NCBI RefSeq assembly: GCF_019175285.1
Contig: NC_056528.1
Span: forward strand, 21,810,570-21,874,569
Source of the DNA: Sceloporus undulatus
Taxonomy: Eukaryota; Chordata; Lepidosauria; Squamata; Phrynosomatidae
Length of the DNA stretch: 64,000 bases
Reading direction: 5' to 3'
This document shows positions 59,440 through 64,000 of the stretch, in pieces. A program made the translations under genes and the position numbers. Position 1 is the stretch's first letter. Every line of letters starts with the position of its first letter. The notes below the pieces were generated by a model. That model did not search any database, had not been told where the DNA came from, and saw only the letters and a list, made by a program, of their open reading frames with translations.

Positions 59440-60250
59440 GAACCTAAAAGACAAGAAACATTTGTGTCCCTTGCTTTCCCCGGAGGTCTCGGAAGAGGCC
59501 GCTGTCCCGCCTCCCTCCTCGGCTGAGCCCTCCACTCCAGGCCGGGGATTGACAGCAGCAGGGCAGGCCTCGAGTCTCGCTGGAGACGGAGGCGGAGCCA
59601 AGCAGCAGAGGCCGAGAAAGACGCCGCCCGAGACACACAGACAGAGAGCATCCTTCCCCCGCCGACGCCGCCGCCTCGCAATCCGCCGCCATCCTCCGCC
59701 GCCCCGGACCCCAGGCGCCCCTCAACCATCACAGGTGGGTCTGGGGCCCTCGGGGCCGAGAGGGAGCCAGGGAGGGAGCCGGGCAGTCTCAAAATGGAGA
59801 CCGAGGCCCGCGCCTCCTTAGTCCTTAGCCACAAACGGCCTCCGCCTCCTTCCTTCCCGGGTTTGTTTCCTCGGTGGGCGTTGGTTCTCCCCGGCCTCTG
59901 GAGGGGAAGGAAGGAAGGAGGGACGGGGCCCTCGGCTGCCAAGGCCCCGGAGGATGGGCCCTTTGAGCCACGGAGGGCCAGGCCTCTTGGGCCCCGGAGC
60001 AGGAGAGGCCTCGCCTTCGCCCAAGGCCCCGGCTCCGCTGCCTCTGCTGCCATTTTGTCCGACCGGGGCTGGCTCCTTTCGGCGAGGCCCTCCTCCTCCT
60101 CGGGCTGCCATTGTTTTGGCTGCGAGGGGCGCCAGGCCTCCTCTCCGAGGGAAGGCTGCGAGTCTGGGAAGCCAGGCCTCTTCAGTGGGGAAATGGAGGC
60201 CTCTTTAGGCCCAGGGCGCCATGGAGAGGATTCTGGCCCAGGCTTTGTCT
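59440..60250 (+). promoter_or_regulatory. PRRC2B: CpG island, probable PRRC2B promoter
   Basis: Very GC- and CpG-rich from about 59480. Low-complexity frames on both strands have no conserved protein. It marks a housekeeping-type promoter. Assignment to PRRC2B rests on gene order. Confidence 0.65.
59480..59734 (+). other. PRRC2B: Putative PRRC2B non-coding exon 1
   Basis: A good splice donor, ACAG|GTGGGT, lies at 59734/59735 inside the CpG island, after a GCC-rich 5'-UTR-like stretch ('ccgccgccatcctccgccgc'). Human PRRC2B follows PLPP7 in the same orientation. PRRC2 genes are, to my knowledge, large with a non-coding first exon. The exon start is arbitrary; no PRRC2B coding sequence is in the window, so identity is inferred. 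Confidence 0.5.
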
Positions 60251-60518
60251 GTTAGGGGTTTTCCCCTTTGGAGGGGAGTTAGACATTAAGCCCTGGCCCT
60301 CAGTGGCCCTCAGTGGCCCTCAGAGGCATCAGTCAGACCCACATTCCCGTGTCCCTCTGCTGTGTGCAAAACACACTCCTGGGGCAGTGCGTGCTTCAGC
60401 ACAAGGCAAGGCAATGACAGCAGTGTGTTGTTTGGCTGTTTTGTCTCTGGGTTGGACTGACATTTTGAATCTGCTTTTAGCAGAACACGACATTTCAATT
60501 TCTGCATACATGGTTAGA

Positions 60519-60690
60519 ACCACAGGATCCTAGAGTTGGGAGAGACCCCAAGAAGGGCCCTGATCCAGTCCAACCCCTTTATTCTGCCATGCAGGAACTC
60601 TCCGTCAAAGCATCCCCATTGACAGATGTTTGAAGGAAGGGGACTCCATTATGCTCCACTGTCAAACAGCCCTGACTGTCAGGAGGTAGT
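60519..60690 (-). mobile_element. CR1 LINE 3' terminus
   Basis: Antisense 'aggatcctagagttgggaga', 'ctgccatgcaggaactctcc', 'tcaaacagccctgactgtca'. Confidence 0.8.
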
Positions 60691-61577
60691 TAGCAGCCTC
60701 CTTCCTGACATACTTTGTGGAAGCTTTGGTTCCATTTCCCCCCAGATTAGTGTTGCATGGTTTCATGATCATTCTTAGGACACTTGGGAATAGAATATAT
60801 TTTATTATGGTCAAAGACTAGCATAACATTTGGGAAGCTGGTTGTGTGCGGATGTGCCTCCGGGATGCTCTCCTCGTGTCGCATTCACAACTCCACTTTC
60901 AATGGCTTTCTTTTGGCACGACTGGAAGTCAGGATTTGGAGCCTTGTAGCGCATAGTGATTCTGCAACATGCTGTTATTGCTTGCTAAAGTCTTTAAGGG
61001 GCCATAAGAGAAGCTGAGAGGTGTAAATGTGGAGGCATTCTTTGTTTTCAGGGGTTTTGTCCCAAATTTAAGGGTGCTTTTTAAGTCCTTTGACAGGAGC
61101 TTCTAACAGGTAGCATGAATGTTGGAAGGATTTTGGGACTGCTCACTTTTCCCTGGAAGTTACATTAGTTCTCCAATGACCACATTGATCTACATTGATT
61201 TCTACTGGAATCAAGATTTCACGCCCTGTTTCTAAGCCTTTCACATTGAAAAGCCACCGGTAAAATTGAAAGCTGTGGCTCTCTAAAGCTGCATATAAAC
61301 ACCAGCAAACTCTGCTTTCTTTCTCCAAAGCATAGAGATGTGTTCTCACCTGGATCTGTCTTGAGGATGCTCTGTCTTCGCAGCTCGCTCGGGGCGCATG
61401 CATGTTCAGATGCTGCTTGTTTATTAGACAAACAAACAAAAAAGTTTTACAATTTGTGGCTTTGACAATTCTCCATTTCTGACCAAAAGCCAGGTACTGC
61501 TACATCCTAGTAGCATGTCTATCTTTACACAAAGAGATACTGTTTGTTTATGTACCAGGTGTTAATGTACTTTCATG

Positions 61578-62081
61578 TCCAGTTCTGGGCACCACAGTTC
61601 AAAAAGGATGTTGAGAAACTGGAGCATGTGCAAAGGAGGATGACTAAAATGGTGAAGGCTCTGGAAACCATGCCCTATGAGGAATGATATAGGGAGTTGG
61701 GTATGTTTAGCCTGGAGAAGAGAAGGTTAAGAGGTGATATGATAGCCCTGTTTAAATACTTGAAGGGATGTCATATTGAGGAGGGAGCGAGCTTGTTTTC
61801 TGCTGCTCCAGAGAACAGGACACGGAAGAATGGATGCAAACTACAGAAAAGAGATTCCACCTCAACATTAGGAGGAACTTAATGACAGTCAGGGCTGTTC
61901 AACAGTGGAACACACTCCTTCCTCGGAGTGTAGTGGAGTCTCCTTCTTTGGAGGTCTTTAAACACAGGCTGGATGGCCATCTGTCAATGGGGATGCTTTG
62001 ATTGAGAGTTCCTGCATGGCAGAATGGGGTTGGACTGGATGGCCCTTGCAGTCTCTTCCAACTCTATGATTCTATAATTCT
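61578..62081 (+). mobile_element. CR1 LINE 3' end, well preserved
   Basis: From 'ccagttctgggcaccacagt' to 'actctatgattctataattc'. It carries the full 3' segment and the CR1 terminus and is one of the least diverged copies here. Confidence 0.93.
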
Positions 62082-62134
62082 GCTTCCCTTCAGTGAACCC
62101 AACATGGCATGCATGGGTCCCTTCCTTCCCACTT

Positions 62135-62270
62135 CACCCTTGAAACAACCCTGTGAGAGGCTGTGAGAGAGTGACAGATCCAAGGCCACCTGTTGAGTTT
62201 CGTGGCTCAGGGTTAGAACCTGGTATCTTCCAAATGCTCGATTCCAACATTTAACTCTTACATTCTATCA
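62135..62270 (-). mobile_element. tRNA-derived SINE, diverged
   Basis: Antisense 'gaaacaaccctgtgagagg', 'ccaaggccacctgttgag', 'ggttagaacctggtatctt': a common squamate tRNA-SINE arrangement with a B-box-like element on the minus strand. Confidence 0.5.
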
Positions 62271-62516
62271 ACTCCTAACTGTCTCCCTTCTCCATTTCAT
62301 TTTCTAATAGTCAATGTGCTTTGCAACTGTCCCTCTGTCAAATTTACATTTCTTTGACTAGTGCAGAAAGAGTGATGGTGGTACACCATGTCAGTAATGT
62401 TTTTAAGACAGTGATGTAAAAATACTTCATATTCTGAATTTCCTGACAGGTGCCCTCATGCAAAAGCGATGCAGGCCTTTTTTTTCCCTGTTCAGTGTTA
62501 TGGTGCATTTCATCTC

Positions 62517-62632
62517 CAGAGTTTCTCAACTTTTGATCCTTCAGCTGTTTTGTACATCCTCCACCAGCATGGTCAGTGATGGTTCTGGAGCTGATGTCCA
62601 AAACATCTGTAGAAGTAAAAGTTGACATTCAC
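62517..62632. mobile_element. hAT-like miniature element
   Basis: 'cagagtttctcaacttttga' at the left and an inverted 'aaaagttgacattcactgctctag' type right end, with 'ctgttttgtacatcc' against 'gatgtccaaaacatctg' inside. 8-bp duplications are not evident. Confidence 0.5.
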
Positions 62633-62850
62633 TGCTCTAGAGGTGGCTTCTTGTGTTTTGAGGATCAGGAGCTAAGGTAATGCAGATCTCAGGGTTTACT
62701 GGAAGCTTATTAAGGGTTCCCATTAATGGGACATCAGTATAGAGCACATCTTCATGAGGGAGAGGTTGCCAATCTCTCCATCTTCTCCTTCTCTTCCCTC
62801 CTGCCACAAAAAGCTGTTGTGGGTTCTACTTTGAAATTGCAAAGGAGTAC

Positions 62851-62935
62851 AGTTGGCCCTCTGCAATGAGCCAGAATAGTTAAAGCGGTCTCAAATTGGA
62901 TTATTTCCGCAGTATATCTATCTAACCTTTGTTAG
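62851..62935. mobile_element. Tigger-like start fused to half of a foldback element
   Basis: TA-CAGTTGGCCCTCTGCA (Tigger-type end) is followed directly by 'gttaaagcggtctcaaattg' and 'gattatttccgcagt', the 3' arm of the ATCCACACTG/AGGTCC foldback family. Confidence 0.5.
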
Positions 62936-63281
62936 AGACAAACTACAGTGACTGGTATCTTCATTTTTCTGATCATGGGTTTCTTGGCGGCATCTCTGTG
63001 TCAGAAAGAGGATGCTGAATTTGATAGACTATTGGTCTGATGCAGGAAGAAAAGGTTTATAGGAAATTGCAAGAGAATTATGAGTACTGTTGCTGTCTTT
63101 GATTGCACAAGATAATTGATTTTATTTGTTATATGTTTATCCTGCTTTTCCATTAAAAAACACAAATCACGAAAGCCAATTAAACAATAAAACCATTAAC
63201 AAACAACATCAGAATCAACTCCCACCAGAATAGGGCAACGCATCCTTCCAGGAAGCAATGAGAGTTAGAGTCAGTCATACA

Positions 63282-63475
63282 GTGCGCCTGTGCTGCATGT
63301 GCAGACTTGAGGTCACGCGTATGGCAAGCCCTAATATCATGAATGGGGTGCGTGCCCGTGGTATGTGGCGTGTCACAGTGACATGTCCTAATGAAATGAA
63401 TGGGGATTGATTTTACACAGAATTTGCCTTGTAGGGGCATTCAGAACGGATCCCTCGCGTAAGGCGAGGGTGCAC
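63282..63475. mobile_element. Possible DNA miniature element
   Basis: Left end CAGTGCGCC after TA, right end inverts to AGTGCACC; 'gcgtaaggcgaggg' lies near the right end. Short and uncertain. Confidence 0.35.
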
Positions 63476-63654
63476 TACTTCCAAGGGGAAGGTCTTCCAC
63501 AGTCTGGATCATCACACGAGAACTCCCACTCCCACCTTCCCATGAAGCTCTGAAGCTGATGGCATCGCCAGGAATGCTTTACCTGAAAATCTGGGTATCT
63601 GGACCAGATCATAATAGGACAGGTCATCCCTAGATGGCCAGACTGTTCCACTTC

Positions 63655-63740
63655 TCTAGTTTATTTTGCCAAGAAAGCCCCTTACCAAGTCAAGCCATAA
63701 GCTAGAAATGACTTGAAGGCACACAACAACAATTATGCAT
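63655..63740 (+). mobile_element. Sauria-type SINE tail
   Basis: 'tttgccaagaaagcccctta', 'agccataagctagaaatgac', 'gaaggcacacaacaacaat': the BovB-like tail and terminal CAA repeats. Confidence 0.75.
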
Positions 63741-63908
63741 ATACCAGCAACTGAACATGGTTTCAGCTTGAGCCCAGTTGCATCATTTGCCACAGCACTA
63801 CTTGTCCTCTGCTTTTTCCCAGTACCTTGCCGAGTGCCTTACGAGCTGGCAGTCTCATCTTCCAGCACTATCTCTTCTTGCTTCATTTTGGATAGTCTCA
63901 TCATAGGG

Positions 63909-64000
63909 CATTGGTGGCGAACCTATGGCGTGAGTGCCAGAAATGGCCCTTAGAGCCCTCTCTGTGGGCACACACACCATCACCTCAGAACAGAGTTTGT
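63909..64000. mobile_element. hAT miniature element, cut by window end
   Basis: Begins CATTGGTGGCGAACCTATGG; 'gagccctctctgtgggcaca' and 'cagagtttg' match the complete copy at 22460-22657. Confidence 0.85.

Larger units (their letters stand above)
59735..64000 (+). other. PRRC2B: Probable first intron of PRRC2B (partial)
   Basis: Begins with the donor GTGGGT. After the CpG island it holds CR1, SINE and DNA-element pieces; no exon is recognised. The stretches 60700-61570 and 62940-63280 show nothing I can name. Confidence 0.5.

Noticed and set aside
59409-60255. Open frames of 150-214 residues around the third CpG island
   Set aside because: Same cause: stop-poor GC-rich DNA, frames on both strands, no conserved domain.

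Overview
The window looks like nuclear DNA from a squamate reptile, probably an iguanian-type lizard. Two host genes with intron-exon structure, CpG-island promoters and dense CR1, BovB and L2 LINE remnants point to an amniote. tRNA-derived SINEs with a BovB-like tail (Sauria-type) and 5S-rRNA-derived SINEs with the same tail point to squamates. The species cannot be fixed from sequence alone. There is one 10-base run of N, so this is an assembled scaffold.

Host gene layout. FAM78A lies on the minus strand: its last coding exon is at 12098-12626 and its first coding exon at 26422-26759. Its putative CpG-island promoter is near 27960-28870. PLPP7 (NET39, an inactive lipid-phosphatase-family protein of the nuclear envelope and ER) lies on the plus strand: exon 1 at 36791-37277, exon 2 at 52115-52479, with a GC-box promoter just upstream. 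A third CpG island at about 59440-60250 ends a plausible non-coding exon at a clean splice donor (59734/59735). By conserved order (FAM78A, PLPP7, PRRC2B on human 9q34) it is most likely the 5' end of PRRC2B. Splice phases of FAM78A and PLPP7 match across the introns and give intact proteins of 288 (or 263) and 283 residues.

Everything else is introns and intergenic DNA packed with transposable elements: about fifteen CR1 pieces (including one long copy with four later insertions), BovB 3' ends, L2 tails, Sauria and 5S SINEs, two hAT miniature elements with exact 8-bp target duplications, Tigger-like elements flanked by TA, and one solo LTR with a 5-bp duplication inside a CR1.

The most unusual feature is the density of long-hairpin (foldback) DNA elements. 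Five copies of one ~230-bp near-perfect palindrome are present, with at least six further foldback families or subfamilies. Several carry GGGCC...ACAGAC-type ends and TTA/TAA flanks, which suggests PIF-Harbinger-like miniature elements. Comparison of two CR1 copies inside the window gives a natural empty-site control that proves the TAA duplication for one of them. I found no prokaryote-style system, no CRISPR array and no tRNA gene.
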